NCBI RefSeq assembly: GCF_046054165.1
Contig: NZ_JBFNXK010000001.1
Location: forward strand, 434,001 to 498,000
Source of the DNA: Celerinatantimonas sp046054165
Lineage (GTDB): Bacteria > Pseudomonadota > Gammaproteobacteria > Enterobacterales > Celerinatantimonadaceae
Reading direction: 5' to 3'
DNA length: 64,000 nucleotides
Shown: piece by piece, positions 36,435-45,515 of the stretch
How the letters are laid out: every line of letters starts with the position of its first letter
How positions within the stretch are numbered: position 1 is the first letter of the stretch
The notes under the pieces: model-generated
The model's database searches: none
What the model was told of the DNA's origin: nothing
What the model saw: only the letters and a program-made list of their open reading frames with translations
Position numbers and translations under genes: made by a program

Positions 36435-39131
36435 ATGGCACTCAATTTAGAACAGAGCCTCACGATGGAGGCTCATCTTCGCGACGATATTTTACAGCGA
36501 ATAATGCAGGACTATTCGCTGCGCTTACCGCGTGGTGATAGTAAGTGGTTACGGCGAGGCATTTGCCCGGCTTGTGGCCAACACGAACTTTATGCCAGTT
36601 ATGAAGCGCCGTGGGTACTGCGGTGTGGCCGTGAGGTCAAATGCGGGCAAAGCTGGCATGTACGCGAACTTTACCCCGACCTTTTTGAAAACTGGTCACA
36701 GCGAACACCGCCGACCGCAACCGAACCAGATGCCCCTGCCCGCGCTTATTTAAGCCAGGCCCGCGGGTTTAATTTAAGCCGCATCGAAGGGTTATGGCAT
36801 CAGGAACATTACTGGAACTTTCAGCTGGAACAAGGTTCTTCGACCGTGCGTTTTCCGCTGGCCGATGGCCTTTGGTGGGAACGGCTCATCGACCATCCGG
36901 CACGCTTTGGCAAGATGAAAGCGCGCTTTACCCCCGGTAAATCCACCAAAGGGCTGGTGTGGCATCTGCCCATCGAGAACTGGCTTAAAGTGGATAAAAT
37001 CTGGTTGGTCGAAGGCATTTTTGATGCGATTGCCCTCGCCCATCATGGGATTACCGCCGTGAGTTTAATGAGCTGCAATAACTTTCCTTATCAGTGGTTG
37101 GAACAGCTGCGGATGCGTTATAGCGAAGCGGCTAAACCGACACCGGCATTGGTTTGGGCGCTGGATGCCGACGCCAGCCGTTATACCCAGAAATGGGCGC
37201 AACAGGCGCAGCAGTTAGGGTTTACCTCGCTGGCGGCGGTCCCACCTGTGATCGGGCAGCGAAAAACAGACTGGAATGACCTGCATCTGCGCTTGCTCTC
37301 CGAGCAGCGCGAGCTAGCCGAAGCCAGTTTTACTAAAGAGTTGGCGCAATCACTCTACCGTGGCAGTTTGTTACTGGCCGAAACGCCGGCGAAAAAGGCG
37401 GCATTGATGTTTCGCCACAGCCCGCAACAGCTGGAGTTTCCGTTTGTATTCCACAATCGTTTGTATTGGTGGAAGTTAGACGCGGAACAGATGAGCCGTA
37501 ATACCGGCATTGAGCAGCAACAACTGCGCGAGTTTGATGATGCGTTGGATGTGAGCGAGTTGCAGCAGTACGCCAAAGTGACGCAAATCGCCAACTGCTA
37601 TCCGCATGCGCTGTACTTTCAGCGCGACCCGAACACCGAGGAAACCTGGTACTACTATCAGATCGACTTTCCGCATGATGGCGAGCCGGTGAAAACCACA
37701 CTGACCGGCGCGCAACTTTCGGCAGCACCGGAGTTTAAAAAACGGGTGTTAAGTGCGGCCAGTGGTGCGCTGTTTACCGGTTCCAGTAAACAGCTGGACC
37801 GGTTGATTGAACAGCAGCTTTTTGCGCTGCGTACGGTCGAAACCGTCGACTTTTTGGGGTTCTCGCGTGAGCACCAAATTTATCTACTGGGCGATCATGC
37901 CATCTATCAGGGGCAGTTGCTCAATGTGAATCAGGAAGACTATTTTGAAATTGGCCGTAAACGGGTTAAAAGCACGCAAAAATCGGTGCGGCTGAGCCTG
38001 AATACCAAACCCGCGGAGTACGTGGATAACTGGCTGGATGATTTGTGGCGCTGCTTTGGCACGCACGGCATTGTGGCGTTGAGTTTTTGGTTTGGTAGCT
38101 TGTTTGCGGAACAGATCCGCGCCCGCTATAAAAGCTTTCCGTTTTTGGAGTTAACCGGTGAAGCCGGCGCAGGTAAATCGACGTTGATTCAGTTTTTATG
38201 GAAGTTGTTTGGCCGTGACTATGAAGGCTTTGACCCATCCAAATCCAGCCCCGCCGGACGCGCTCGCCATATGGGGCAAGTGGCTTCCATGCCAATCGTT
38301 CTGATTGAAGGCGACCGTAACGAACCGGACCGCATTCACGCTAAATCATTTGACTGGGATGAACTTAAAGATTTCTTTGGTGGCGGTACACTGCGAACTC
38401 GTGGGGTAAAAACGGCAGGCAACGAAACTTATGAGCCGCCCTTTCGGGGCACGATTTGCATCAGCCAGAATGCGCCAGTGAATGCCAGCGAAGCGATTTT
38501 AACGCGTATTGTAAAGCTGCATTTCACCCGCCCACATGTAACCACCGAAAGCCGCGCCAGTGCTGACCGGCTGAATTTACTCTCGGTTGAAGAGCTGAGC
38601 TTCTTTTTAATTCAGGCATGTCGGGCAGAGAAAAAAATCCTGCAATGTTTTGACGACCGGGTTTCATTTTATGAGGGCTATCTGCGCGAGCTGGGCACGA
38701 TTCGTATCGAACGAATTATTAAAAACCACGCTCAGATGATGGCATTGGTCGATGCACTGGCGTTAATCATGCCGGTTTCGACTGAACAGCGCGAACAAAC
38801 GCTACGCTCGTTGCAAGAGATGGCGCAGGAACGCCAGCAAGCCATCAGTGCCGATCATCCGTTAGTGGCAGAGTTCTGGGAAGTGTATGACTACTTAACC
38901 ACGCTCGCCCCATCGCTGCAACTGAACCATGCCAGTGATCCACAAGTGATTGCCCTCAATCTTAACCACTTTTATGAGGCCGCAGCCGAACATCGGCAGA
39001 ATTTGCCGGATTTGAAGCTGCTGCGTTCACTACTCAAAGACTCGCGAAGCCATCCGTTCGTGGATGCCAATCGCTCGGTTTATAGTTCCATCCGCTCGCG
39101 CACCGTGAAGTGCTGGGTTTTCCGTCAGTAA
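36435..39131 (+). CDS. Bifunctional DNA primase-helicase (zinc-finger, Toprim, SF3-like helicase)
   Basis: Of 898 residues, about 35-75 hold a zinc ribbon (CPACGQHELY...LRCGREVKCGQSWHV). About 185-290 are a Toprim-type core (IWLVEGIFDAIALAHHG, then WALDADASRY). About 560-720 are a helicase-like ATPase with Walker A LTGEAGAGKST and a B-like segment PIVLIEGDRN. The architecture parallels the P4 alpha protein rather than the P2 A nickase, implying theta-type replication from an iteron origin instead of P2-style rolling circle. The GGTGATG array at 100-425 is the natural candidate origin. Confidence 0.9.
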   Translation: MALNLEQSLTMEAHLRDDILQRIMQDYSLRLPRGDSKWLRRGICPACGQHELYASYEAPWVLRCGREVKCGQSWHVRELYPDLFENWSQRTPPTATEPDAPARAYLSQARGFNLSRIEGLWHQEHYWNFQLEQGSSTVRFPLADGLWWERLIDHPARFGKMKARFTPGKSTKGLVWHLPIENWLKVDKIWLVEGIFDAIALAHHGITAVSLMSCNNFPYQWLEQLRMRYSEAAKPTPALVWALDADASRYTQKWAQQAQQLGFTSLAAVPPVIGQRKTDWNDLHLRLLSEQRELAEASFTKELAQSLYRGSLLLAETPAKKAALMFRHSPQQLEFPFVFHNRLYWWKLDAEQMSRNTGIEQQQLREFDDALDVSELQQYAKVTQIANCYPHALYFQRDPNTEETWYYYQIDFPHDGEPVKTTLTGAQLSAAPEFKKRVLSAASGALFTGSSKQLDRLIEQQLFALRTVETVDFLGFSREHQIYLLGDHAIYQGQLLNVNQEDYFEIGRKRVKSTQKSVRLSLNTKPAEYVDNWLDDLWRCFGTHGIVALSFWFGSLFAEQIRARYKSFPFLELTGEAGAGKSTLIQFLWKLFGRDYEGFDPSKSSPAGRARHMGQVASMPIVLIEGDRNEPDRIHAKSFDWDELKDFFGGGTLRTRGVKTAGNETYEPPFRGTICISQNAPVNASEAILTRIVKLHFTRPHVTTESRASADRLNLLSVEELSFFLIQACRAEKKILQCFDDRVSFYEGYLRELGTIRIERIIKNHAQMMALVDALALIMPVSTEQREQTLRSLQEMAQERQQAISADHPLVAEFWEVYDYLTTLAPSLQLNHASDPQVIALNLNHFYEAAAEHRQNLPDLKLLRSLLKDSRSHPFVDANRSVYSSIRSRTVKCWVFRQ

Positions 39132-39145
39132 GGAGAAGCAAGGCT

Positions 39146-39412
39146 ATGAAACAGGTAATAGATGAGATTTTGGAAGAGCTGCGCTATCAGGGGCGCGGCA
39201 ATGATTCACTGTGGGATGCGGGCGATATTGCGCGGTACATGCACCTGTCCAAATCCACGGTACAAAGCCGGATTATCTGCCGCGAAAACTTCCCCCGAGC
39301 CGTGCGCCTCCCCACTTCGGAAACCGGCTTAGGCAGCCGCCGCTGGTTAGCCCAAGAAGTGAAGCAATGGGTGATGCGACATCGAGAACCGACGAAAAGA
39401 GTACCGAAGTAG
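39146..39412 (+). CDS. AlpA-like/excisionase DNA-binding protein
   Basis: ATG 39146 (AAGGAG upstream) gives 88 residues with a MerR-like winged helix: SLWDAGDIARYMHLSKSTVQSRII, NFPRAVRLPTS, then GSRRWLAQEVKQWV. This is the AlpA/Xis pattern. AlpA-type proteins promote excision by raising integrase expression or acting at att. It is the last gene of the early operon and is followed at once by a terminator. The integrase lies 1.5 kb away on the opposite strand, separated by cargo. Confidence 0.85.
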   Translation: MKQVIDEILEELRYQGRGNDSLWDAGDIARYMHLSKSTVQSRIICRENFPRAVRLPTSETGLGSRRWLAQEVKQWVMRHREPTKRVPK

Positions 39413-39418
39413 AAAAGA

Positions 39419-39442
39419 AAGCCGAGGAAACTCGGCTTTTTT
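39419..39442 (+). terminator. Intrinsic terminator of the early operon
   Basis: AAGCCGAG (39419-39426), tetraloop GAAA, CTCGGCTT (39431-39438), then further T to 39442. Confidence 0.9.
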
Positions 39443-39467
39443 GATAGGGAATACCCTACCGGCACAA

Positions 39468-39656
39468 CTATCTATGATTTTGCTGCTTATCATATATACT
39501 TTGAAATTTGGAGACATAACTCCCCTTTTGTATTTTCTGACCTTCAGTCATGTTAGCTTTCATGATCCGTGCTATAGCTTCTGAAGTTAAACGTTTCATC
39601 CTCTCTTCTTCAGTATGCTTGTGTTCTACTGAACAGTTTTTGTTACGCTGTGGCAT
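39468..39656 (-). CDS. Small basic hypothetical protein (cargo)
   Basis: The start at 39656 has GAGGAG about seven bases upstream on the minus strand and gives 62 residues, basic and helical (MPQRNKNCSVEHKHTEEERM..., many Lys and Arg). A longer reading to 39746 lacks a ribosome site and would overlap the start of the divergent gene. It diverges from the 375-aa gene with about 90 bases between, so the two may share a control region and form a two-component cargo unit. Function unknown. Confidence 0.55.
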   Translation of the reverse strand: MPQRNKNCSVEHKHTEEERMKRLTSEAIARIMKANMTEGQKIQKGSYVSKFQSIYDKQQNHR

Positions 39657-39745
39657 ATAATTCTCCTCAGAATTATTGAAAGAGTAGTTTTGCTTTAACG
39701 CTATAGATATTAACCAGAAAAATTTTCCGAGTAAGGGACATTTCA

Positions 39746-40873
39746 TTGAAAGATTTGACCAAGGAAGGGAACGGTCCAGGTGTTATATTTTCAGGATTCA
39801 TCGCCGCATTTTTGGAAAGCATTCCAGATCTAAAATCATCAGAGGATTTTTTTCGAAAAATAATGATGATATTGACCAACAGCACCAATATCACTCTAGA
39901 TCAGCAACTTTTTAGGAAATTACGAGCGAAAGATTATCAATACGTCGAGCAAAAATTTACTGATAAATTAGCTAATTTTTATCAAGAGAATAATATCAAA
40001 AATCCGGATTTAGACTGTTCAAATAGACCATTAGCCAATTGGGAGCTAATTGCTCATTACCTAAAATTTTATCAGGAAACTCTTTCAATATTTAAGAAAT
40101 GTCCGCTGATTTTATCTAGAGCCCAAAAATTTTATGCTTTTTTAAATTTTCACTTTCAGCATGAAGAATTTCTCCTTAAACAGATCTCCGAAACAAGAAT
40201 GGATCAAAAGCTTTTTGAAAATTTACAGGAGAAAATTTTTAAAACTTCTGATACTAAAAAGTGTAAGGAAAATGTTAGTGTTCGAATATTTTGCTACTGG
40301 GCAGCTCTATTCAGTTTGAGGCATAAGTATATTTTTAAGCAATCATTTCATCTCGAAGAAAGCCTACCTTGTTTAGGCAAAAAAGGTAGGCTCATAACAA
40401 CGAATGAACGCTTTATCGTAAACACTAGACATAAGTACCTTACTGAGGCAGGGGAAAAATCTAATAATGCGGCATTATACAAAAAAATAAGACGTGCTCA
40501 GATGCAAGATAAGGAATATCACTCTCGACATCCTCAAGAACCGCTGATCACTAATAAAAATGACGTTAGATTGATTGATCCAGATACATCAACAATAAAA
40601 AAACAATTCCAACGACTCAAACTCTTTTCTTTTGCTAAATTCGATGATTACTTCTTAACACTTGAACGAGCATCAGGGAAGCGAGTATTCACTAGCTGCA
40701 TTACTGTTATATTCCTTAATATGTTTACCTTAATACAGAATGAAATGAGCTCTAGATATAGTAAAAGCCCAGCTTGGATCTGTGATAGTTTTCAATCATA
40801 TCTCGAGATGCAAACATTAGTAGAGCATCGATTCAATCAATTTTGTAACTCTGGAGCCTTTGACTGGGGCTAG
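39746..40873 (+). CDS. Hypothetical 375-aa cargo protein next to the integrase
   Basis: The gene opens with TTG 39746, preceded by AAGGGA seven bases upstream. The product is soluble, basic and mostly helical, with aromatic-rich motifs (FYAFLNFHFQHEEFLL, VRIFCYWAALFSLRHKYIF). No known domain is visible. The DNA is strongly AT-rich compared with the early operon on its left. Its place between alpA and int is outside the phage core, a typical spot for acquired defence or conversion genes. It converges with int, the stops seven bases apart within a hairpin. Confidence 0.62.
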   Translation: MKDLTKEGNGPGVIFSGFIAAFLESIPDLKSSEDFFRKIMMILTNSTNITLDQQLFRKLRAKDYQYVEQKFTDKLANFYQENNIKNPDLDCSNRPLANWELIAHYLKFYQETLSIFKKCPLILSRAQKFYAFLNFHFQHEEFLLKQISETRMDQKLFENLQEKIFKTSDTKKCKENVSVRIFCYWAALFSLRHKYIFKQSFHLEESLPCLGKKGRLITTNERFIVNTRHKYLTEAGEKSNNAALYKKIRRAQMQDKEYHSRHPQEPLITNKNDVRLIDPDTSTIKKQFQRLKLFSFAKFDDYFLTLERASGKRVFTSCITVIFLNMFTLIQNEMSSRYSKSPAWICDSFQSYLEMQTLVEHRFNQFCNSGAFDWG

Positions 40874-40886
40874 AAAACTCTAGCCC
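40867..40886. other. Hairpin spanning the convergent stops of the cargo gene and int
   Basis: GGGCTAGA (40867-40874) pairs with TCTAGCCC (40879-40886) around AAAC. It covers both stop codons (the TAGs are part of the palindrome). No T-run on either side, so termination is uncertain. Confidence 0.5.
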
Positions 40887-41860
40887 AATCTATTTGCAAT
40901 CTCGGTTGCCGTTGCGTTGTAGTAGATCATCAACGAACGCGGATCACGATGGCCAACCATTCGGGCTAAATCCAAAACATCCAACTTTCTGGCCAAACGC
41001 GTTAACGCTTCATGTCGTGTATCGTGAAAGGTCAGCTGTTTAATGCCAGCAATGCGCAATGCTCGCCGAAAAATCACGCCACAGGACTGCTGCGGAAAGT
41101 GGAACACTTCGCCTTGGTGCTTCGGCTGCATCATTTCCAGCAGCTTAATGGCTTGTGCTGAGAGCGGGACATCACGGGAAGTGCCGTTTTTGGTTTCATT
41201 GAGCCGCAGATAACGCTGCTCTAAATGAATATCCTGCCACTGCAAATTCCACAACTCCCCCTGCCGCATCGCGGTTTCCAAGGCCAGTAAAAAGGCGATG
41301 GCTATCTCCTGACGTTGCGTTTCGGCCGGTTCATCAGGAATATACTCCAGAGCATCTAAAATACGCTGTATCTCCTCGGCAGAAATGCGTCGATCACGGG
41401 GTCTGGGGCTTTTCGGGCGCTCAATATCTCGGGCCGGATTAGTTTCAATCCAAAGCCAGCGTTTGCGAGCGGTCTCCAGAACGGCGGCAATCAGGTTTAA
41501 TTCCCGATTAATCGATGAGGCCTGAATCCGTTTGAGTTCGGTATTGATCCAGTGCTGCAAATCATTGGGTGTAAGGTCGGTAAGCAATATCGAAGCCATC
41601 GGCGCTCGCAGCAGTTTGTTAAGCCGCACTAACTCCCACCGTTTTCCTTTTTTGGAAGGAGAGACTTCGTCTGCATATCGAATAAAAGCATCCGCCAGCG
41701 TTTTGCCATGAATAATGCTGGTTGGATTTTTCATCTGTTGTTCGATTTCGACGGCCCAGGTTAATGCTTCTATCTTCGAATCAAAGCTACGCGAGCGGGA
41801 CTGACTTTTTACGCGAACCTGAGCACGCCATTTTTTACCCCGCTTAAATATCTGTGCCAT
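40880..41860 (-). CDS. int: Tyrosine recombinase integrase
   Basis: ATG 41860 (MAQIFKRGKKWRAQVRVKSQ) with GAGG upstream gives 326 residues; longer reading is only upstream sequence with arm repeats. An N-terminal arm-binding domain is followed by the SAM-like core-binding domain. The catalytic domain shows ETAMRQGELWNL (Arg I), FHDTRHEALTRLA (His-x2-Arg) and MVGHRDPRSLMIYYN (His/Tyr). It is of the P2/186 integrase type. Its 5' end faces tRNA-Leu, 174 bases away, and the arm-type repeats lie between. Confidence 0.95.
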   Translation of the reverse strand: MAQIFKRGKKWRAQVRVKSQSRSRSFDSKIEALTWAVEIEQQMKNPTSIIHGKTLADAFIRYADEVSPSKKGKRWELVRLNKLLRAPMASILLTDLTPNDLQHWINTELKRIQASSINRELNLIAAVLETARKRWLWIETNPARDIERPKSPRPRDRRISAEEIQRILDALEYIPDEPAETQRQEIAIAFLLALETAMRQGELWNLQWQDIHLEQRYLRLNETKNGTSRDVPLSAQAIKLLEMMQPKHQGEVFHFPQQSCGVIFRRALRIAGIKQLTFHDTRHEALTRLARKLDVLDLARMVGHRDPRSLMIYYNATATEIANRLG

Positions 41861-41880
41861 ATACGCCTCTGGCACCAAAC

Positions 41881-42016
41881 TGGTGTAAAAAGTGGTGTAA
41901 AACTGGTGTAAAAATATCGAAAATATGGCAAGAAATGCCAAGATTCGTCCAAATCAATATACCGCAGAAAGCGCGCAAATACTTGATATGAGAAGAAAAT
42001 ATAAGAACTGGTGTAA
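41881..42016. repeat. TGGTGTAAAA direct repeats, probable integrase arm sites
   Basis: Exact copies lie at 41881-41890, 41893-41902 and 41904-41913, spaced 12 and 11 bases, about one helical turn. A partial copy, TGGTGTAA, is at 42009-42016. They fill the space between int and the tRNA-Leu 3' end, where P2-type integrases bind arm sequences. They may also overlap the int promoter and so autoregulate it. Confidence 0.65.
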
Positions 42017-42033
42017 TATACAAAGAAGTGAGG

Positions 42034-42120
42034 TGGTGCCCGGGGCCGGACTTGAACCGGCACGAACTTTCGTTCGAGGGATTTTAAATCCCTTGTGTCT
42101 ACCTATTTCACCACCCGGGC
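42034..42120 (-). tRNA. leuZ: tRNA-Leu(UAA), prophage attachment site
   Basis: An 87-base tRNA with encoded CCA, long variable arm, TTCAAGTC T-loop and anticodon TAA in loop TTTAAAA. It is last in the glyW-cysT-leuZ order also found in E. coli. The prophage abuts its 3' end, so the right att core probably lies within 42034-42075. Confidence 0.96.
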
Positions 42121-42132
42121 AATACAATTTTT

Positions 42133-42206
42133 TGGAGGCGGGACCCGGAGTCGAACCGAGATCCACGGATTTGCAATCCGCTGCATAGCCGTTCTGCCAT
42201 CCCGCC
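42133..42206 (-). tRNA. cysT: tRNA-Cys(GCA)
   Basis: A 74-base cloverleaf with encoded CCA, anticodon GCA in loop TTGCAAA, and acceptor GGCGGGA/TCCCGCC. It lies 12 bases from tRNA-Leu and 9 from tRNA-Gly, in one transcript. Confidence 0.96.
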
Positions 42207-42215
42207 CTATCTAAC

Positions 42216-42291
42216 TGGAGCGGCACACGAGGTTCGAACTCGTGACCTCAACCTTGGCAAGGTTGCGCTCTACCAACTGAGCTAGTGCCGC
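42216..42291 (-). tRNA. glyW: tRNA-Gly(GCC)
   Basis: A 76-base cloverleaf with acceptor GCGGCAC/GTGCCGC, anticodon GCC and encoded CCA. It is the first tRNA of the three-gene cluster downstream of pgsA. Confidence 0.96.
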
Positions 42292-42427
42292 GCCTTAGAT
42301 AACACATCAACGTTGTAAGCCTTAGTAGCTGTCCCCGTCGATGTGCTGAGCATTTTAGCGATGTGAGCGCAGGCGTCAACAATAAATTTTAATCTTTTGA
42401 ATCGTTCGCTGGAAAAATAATCGATCG

Positions 42428-43000
42428 CTATGATTTTCTAGTCAAATCGTCGCTATTTTCACCTTTAAGATATGGCCATGCAGCTTTTAGATAAGTAACC
42501 ATAGACCAAATCGTTAAAATTGCTGCAACACCCAGCAAAATTTTTGCTAAAAAAACCATCCACGGCTGATATTGCCAAAGCAAACCTGTAATCGCTAACA
42601 TCTGTGAAGCCGTCTTATATTTTCCCCATTTATTCACGGCTACACTCGCCCGACTCCCAATCTCAGCCATCCATTCCCGCAATGCGGATATAACGACTTC
42701 TCGGCCGACCATAATAATGGCGGGTAGACTAATCCAAACCGAGTCATAGTGTTCCACCAAAACGACTAGTGTCGTGGTTACCATGACTTTGTCGGCCACA
42801 GGATCCAAAAACGCTCCAAAGGGTGATGTTTGCTTTAAACGCCTTGCTAAGTAGCCATCAAAATAATCAGTAACTGCAGCAATCACAAAAATTGCTGCTG
42901 ATGCGAAATAGGCCCATTCAAACGGCAAATAAAATGCAACTAAGAAAAACGGGATAAGGATCAATCGAAAAAAAGTCAGTATATTAGGTATTGTATTCAT
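42428..43000 (-). CDS. pgsA: CDP-diacylglycerol--glycerol-3-phosphate 3-phosphatidyltransferase
   Basis: The enzyme makes phosphatidylglycerol phosphate in the inner membrane, the committed step to phosphatidylglycerol and cardiolipin. The 190 residues carry the CDP-alcohol phosphotransferase motif DGYLARR..., G, DPVADK (D-G-x2-A-R-x8-G-x3-D-x3-D) at about 48-70, and five to six membrane segments. It lies downstream of uvrC and upstream of glyW, as in E. coli. Confidence 0.97.
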   Translation of the reverse strand: MNTIPNILTFFRLILIPFFLVAFYLPFEWAYFASAAIFVIAAVTDYFDGYLARRLKQTSPFGAFLDPVADKVMVTTTLVVLVEHYDSVWISLPAIIMVGREVVISALREWMAEIGSRASVAVNKWGKYKTASQMLAITGLLWQYQPWMVFLAKILLGVAAILTIWSMVTYLKAAWPYLKGENSDDLTRKS

Positions 43001-43046
43001 TAGCGTATCGAGTTTGCATCAATAGCTGTATGTTGCCCGTTTCCGC

Positions 43047-44870
43047 TTACTCTTGCAATCGATCCACGATAGTTTGTGCAAGCGCACGGCTAATTCCAGG
43101 AACTTTTGTCAACTCATCAACGCTAGCTCGTTTCACCTCCTGAATGCCGCCCATATACTTCAGCAATGATTGCCGACGTTTAGCACCTATTCCCGGGATT
43201 TCTTCAAGGAAACTATGTTGCCGGGCTTTATCTCGACGATTTCGATGTCCGGTAATCGCAAAGCGATGACTTTCATCACGGATATACTGAATGAGATGCA
43301 ATGCACTTTCGTGTTTTTCCAGATGCACTGGGCGCATTACCCGACCAATGAGTAGCGTCTCTAAGCCCGGTTTTCGAGTCACACCTTTGGCAACACCCAC
43401 AATGAGCGGTTCATGTTCAAGTTGTAGTTCATCAAACACGGCAAAAGTTGCATTTAACTGGCCTTTTCCCCCATCGATAAATAAGATATCCGGGAGCTTA
43501 ATATCGTCGGTTTGTTTACCATAACGCCTTTTGAGAGCCTGGCTCATGGCTGCATAATCATCCCCTCCGGTAATACCCGAGATATTAAACCGCCGATATT
43601 CACTTTTTTGAGGGCCTTGCTCATTAAACACAACACAGGAAGCCACGGTCCGTTCTCCCTGAGTATGGCTGATATCAAAGCATTCCATACGTCGAATCGG
43701 CTCATCACGCTCCAGAAATCGCTGCAAAGACTGCAACCGAACCGCCGCAGTTGATGCTTCCTGTAATTTCGAAGTCACTGCATTTTGAGCATTAGCATTA
43801 GCCAGTTGCAGCAGCCGAACTTTATCACCGCGACTGGGAACATGGATCTCAACATGATGCCCTGCTCTACTCGTCAGAGCCTGTTGCAAAATATCCCATT
43901 CCGAGTATTGCTGGGTCACAATAATTTCTTTAGGGAGCTGTCCATCACGTTGATCGGCTAAATAATATTGCGTCACAAAGCCATGAATCACTTCGCTCAT
44001 ATCAGTATCGGCCGGAACTTTCGGGAAATAACTGCGGCTCCCCAGTAATTGACCATCCCGAAACAACATTAAGTGAATAGCTGCAATACCATTACGATAA
44101 TCAAACCCAACCACATCGGTCTGTGCCGCACTGGTCCCTGAAACCCATTGCTGTTCTTGAATACGACGCAAGGCTTGAATTTGATCACGATAGCGGGCCG
44201 CCCGTTCAAACTCTAATGCACCGCTGGCCTGCTCCATTAAGCCGACCAGATTATTAATAACTTGATCACCTTTACCGGATAAAAACAAAGCGGCCAAATC
44301 AACCTGCTCTTGATATTGCTCATCCGATACTTTATGACAACACGGGCCACTACAACGGCCGATCTGATACTGAAGACATGGTCGAGTTCGGTTGGCATAT
44401 TCGCTATCGCGACACTGACGGATCGGGAATATTTTCTGCAGCAGGATCAGGCTTTCACGAACTGATTTCCCACTCGGATAAGGTCCAAAATACTTGCCTT
44501 TATCGCGTTTTCGTCCACGATGCAAAGCAAGCCTGGGATGCTTGTGCGCAGTCAGCACAATATAAGGATAGGATTTATCATCACGCAATACGACATTATA
44601 GCGAGGCCGATATTTCTTGATCAGGTTGTGCTCAAGAATAAGTGCTTCGGTCTCACTATTAGTAATAGTCGTCTCAATCCGGCAAATTTGCCGGACTAAG
44701 GCTGCTGTTTTAGGGCGATCAACCTGCTTCCGAAAATAACTGGATAGCCGCTTCTTTAGTGATTTTGCTTTACCAACATAAATCACTTCATCACGGCTGT
44801 TGTACATTCGGTAGACACCGGGTTGAACAGGCGCCCTTGCTAAAAATGCAGAGGCATCAAACTCGCTCAT
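43047..44870 (-). CDS. uvrC: Excinuclease ABC subunit C
   Basis: UvrC makes both incisions in nucleotide excision repair after UvrA/UvrB recognition. Of 607 residues, about 15-95 are the GIY-YIG nuclease domain (GVYRMYNSRDEVIYVGKAKSLKKR). About 200-235 form the UVR segment that binds UvrB, and about 385-500 the RNase H-like nuclease (MECFDISHTQGERTVAS, DILFIDGGKGQL). Two helix-hairpin-helix motifs end the protein (IPGIGAKRRQSLL, VPGISRALAQTI). Its start codon directly follows the uvrY stop. Confidence 0.98.
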   Translation of the reverse strand: MSEFDASAFLARAPVQPGVYRMYNSRDEVIYVGKAKSLKKRLSSYFRKQVDRPKTAALVRQICRIETTITNSETEALILEHNLIKKYRPRYNVVLRDDKSYPYIVLTAHKHPRLALHRGRKRDKGKYFGPYPSGKSVRESLILLQKIFPIRQCRDSEYANRTRPCLQYQIGRCSGPCCHKVSDEQYQEQVDLAALFLSGKGDQVINNLVGLMEQASGALEFERAARYRDQIQALRRIQEQQWVSGTSAAQTDVVGFDYRNGIAAIHLMLFRDGQLLGSRSYFPKVPADTDMSEVIHGFVTQYYLADQRDGQLPKEIIVTQQYSEWDILQQALTSRAGHHVEIHVPSRGDKVRLLQLANANAQNAVTSKLQEASTAAVRLQSLQRFLERDEPIRRMECFDISHTQGERTVASCVVFNEQGPQKSEYRRFNISGITGGDDYAAMSQALKRRYGKQTDDIKLPDILFIDGGKGQLNATFAVFDELQLEHEPLIVGVAKGVTRKPGLETLLIGRVMRPVHLEKHESALHLIQYIRDESHRFAITGHRNRRDKARQHSFLEEIPGIGAKRRQSLLKYMGGIQEVKRASVDELTKVPGISRALAQTIVDRLQE

Positions 44871-45515
44871 TTACAACTTATCAGCATCCAAAATACCATG
44901 CCGAATTGCTAGATGAGTTAATTCGACGTCACCACTAATATTTAGTTTATTAAACAAACGATAACGATAGCTATTGACCGTTTTCGAACTCAAGTTGAGT
45001 TGTTCTGAAATATCAGTGACTCGCACACCTTTAGTGATCATCAGCATGATCTGCAACTCTCGCTCTGAAAGTTGTGCAAAAGGATTTTCGCTATTAGGCG
45101 AGAAAGAACTTAAGGCAACTTGCTGAGCGATTTGAGGAGACAGATATCGCTGCCCACAACTTACCGTTCGAATAGCCGTTAACATTTCTTCCGGTGCTGC
45201 ACCTTTTGTCAGATACCCAAATGCACCAGCTTGCATCACTTTGCTGGGAAAAGGGTTCTCAGTATGAATGGTTAACACAACAATGCGCGTATCGGGATCA
45301 TACCGAAGAATTTTCCTTGTTGCCTCTAATCCTCCGATCCCTGGCATATTCATATCCATGAGAATAACGTCAGCGTGATTCTGACGGCACCATTGTACCG
45401 CTTGTTCACCACTTTCGGCTTCTCCGACAACTTTCATTCCGCGTGCATCTTCAATAATGCGACGAATCCCTGTGCGCACTAACTCATGGTCATCAACTAG
45501 AAATACGTTAATCAA
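44871..45515 (-). CDS. uvrY: Response regulator UvrY/GacA (VarA)
   Basis: This is the two-component regulator paired with BarA/GacS, controlling Csr small RNAs. The 214 residues have a receiver domain (acidic pair DDHELV, phosphorylated Asp in VILMDMNMPG, conserved Lys in LTKGAAPEE) and a LuxR-type HTH (LSERELQIMLMITKG..TDISEQLNLSSKTVNSYRYRLFNKL). The order uvrY-uvrC with no gap is conserved in gammaproteobacteria. Bases 45516-45737 upstream are AT-rich with no clear feature. Confidence 0.96.
   Translation of the reverse strand: MINVFLVDDHELVRTGIRRIIEDARGMKVVGEAESGEQAVQWCRQNHADVILMDMNMPGIGGLEATRKILRYDPDTRIVVLTIHTENPFPSKVMQAGAFGYLTKGAAPEEMLTAIRTVSCGQRYLSPQIAQQVALSSFSPNSENPFAQLSERELQIMLMITKGVRVTDISEQLNLSSKTVNSYRYRLFNKLNISGDVELTHLAIRHGILDADKL

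Larger units (their letters stand above)
1..42036. mobile_element. P2-like prophage integrated at tRNA-Leu(UAA); left end outside the window
   Basis: The stretch carries, in P2 order, cos, Q-P-O-N-M-L-X, lysis genes, R-S, V-W-J-I-H-G, FI-FII-E-T-U-D, a CI/CII/Ogr early region and an integrase whose 5' side faces the 3' end of tRNA-Leu. That marks the right attachment site as the tRNA 3' end. A second copy of the tRNA 3' end, which would mark attL, was not found, so the prophage begins left of base 1. Structural genes are moderately GC-rich. Cargo blocks at about 0.8-4.4, 13.1-18.2, 29.4-34.3 and 39.5-40.9 kb are clearly more AT-rich, as expected of lysogenic-conversion genes in P2-type phages. 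Confidence 0.93.
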
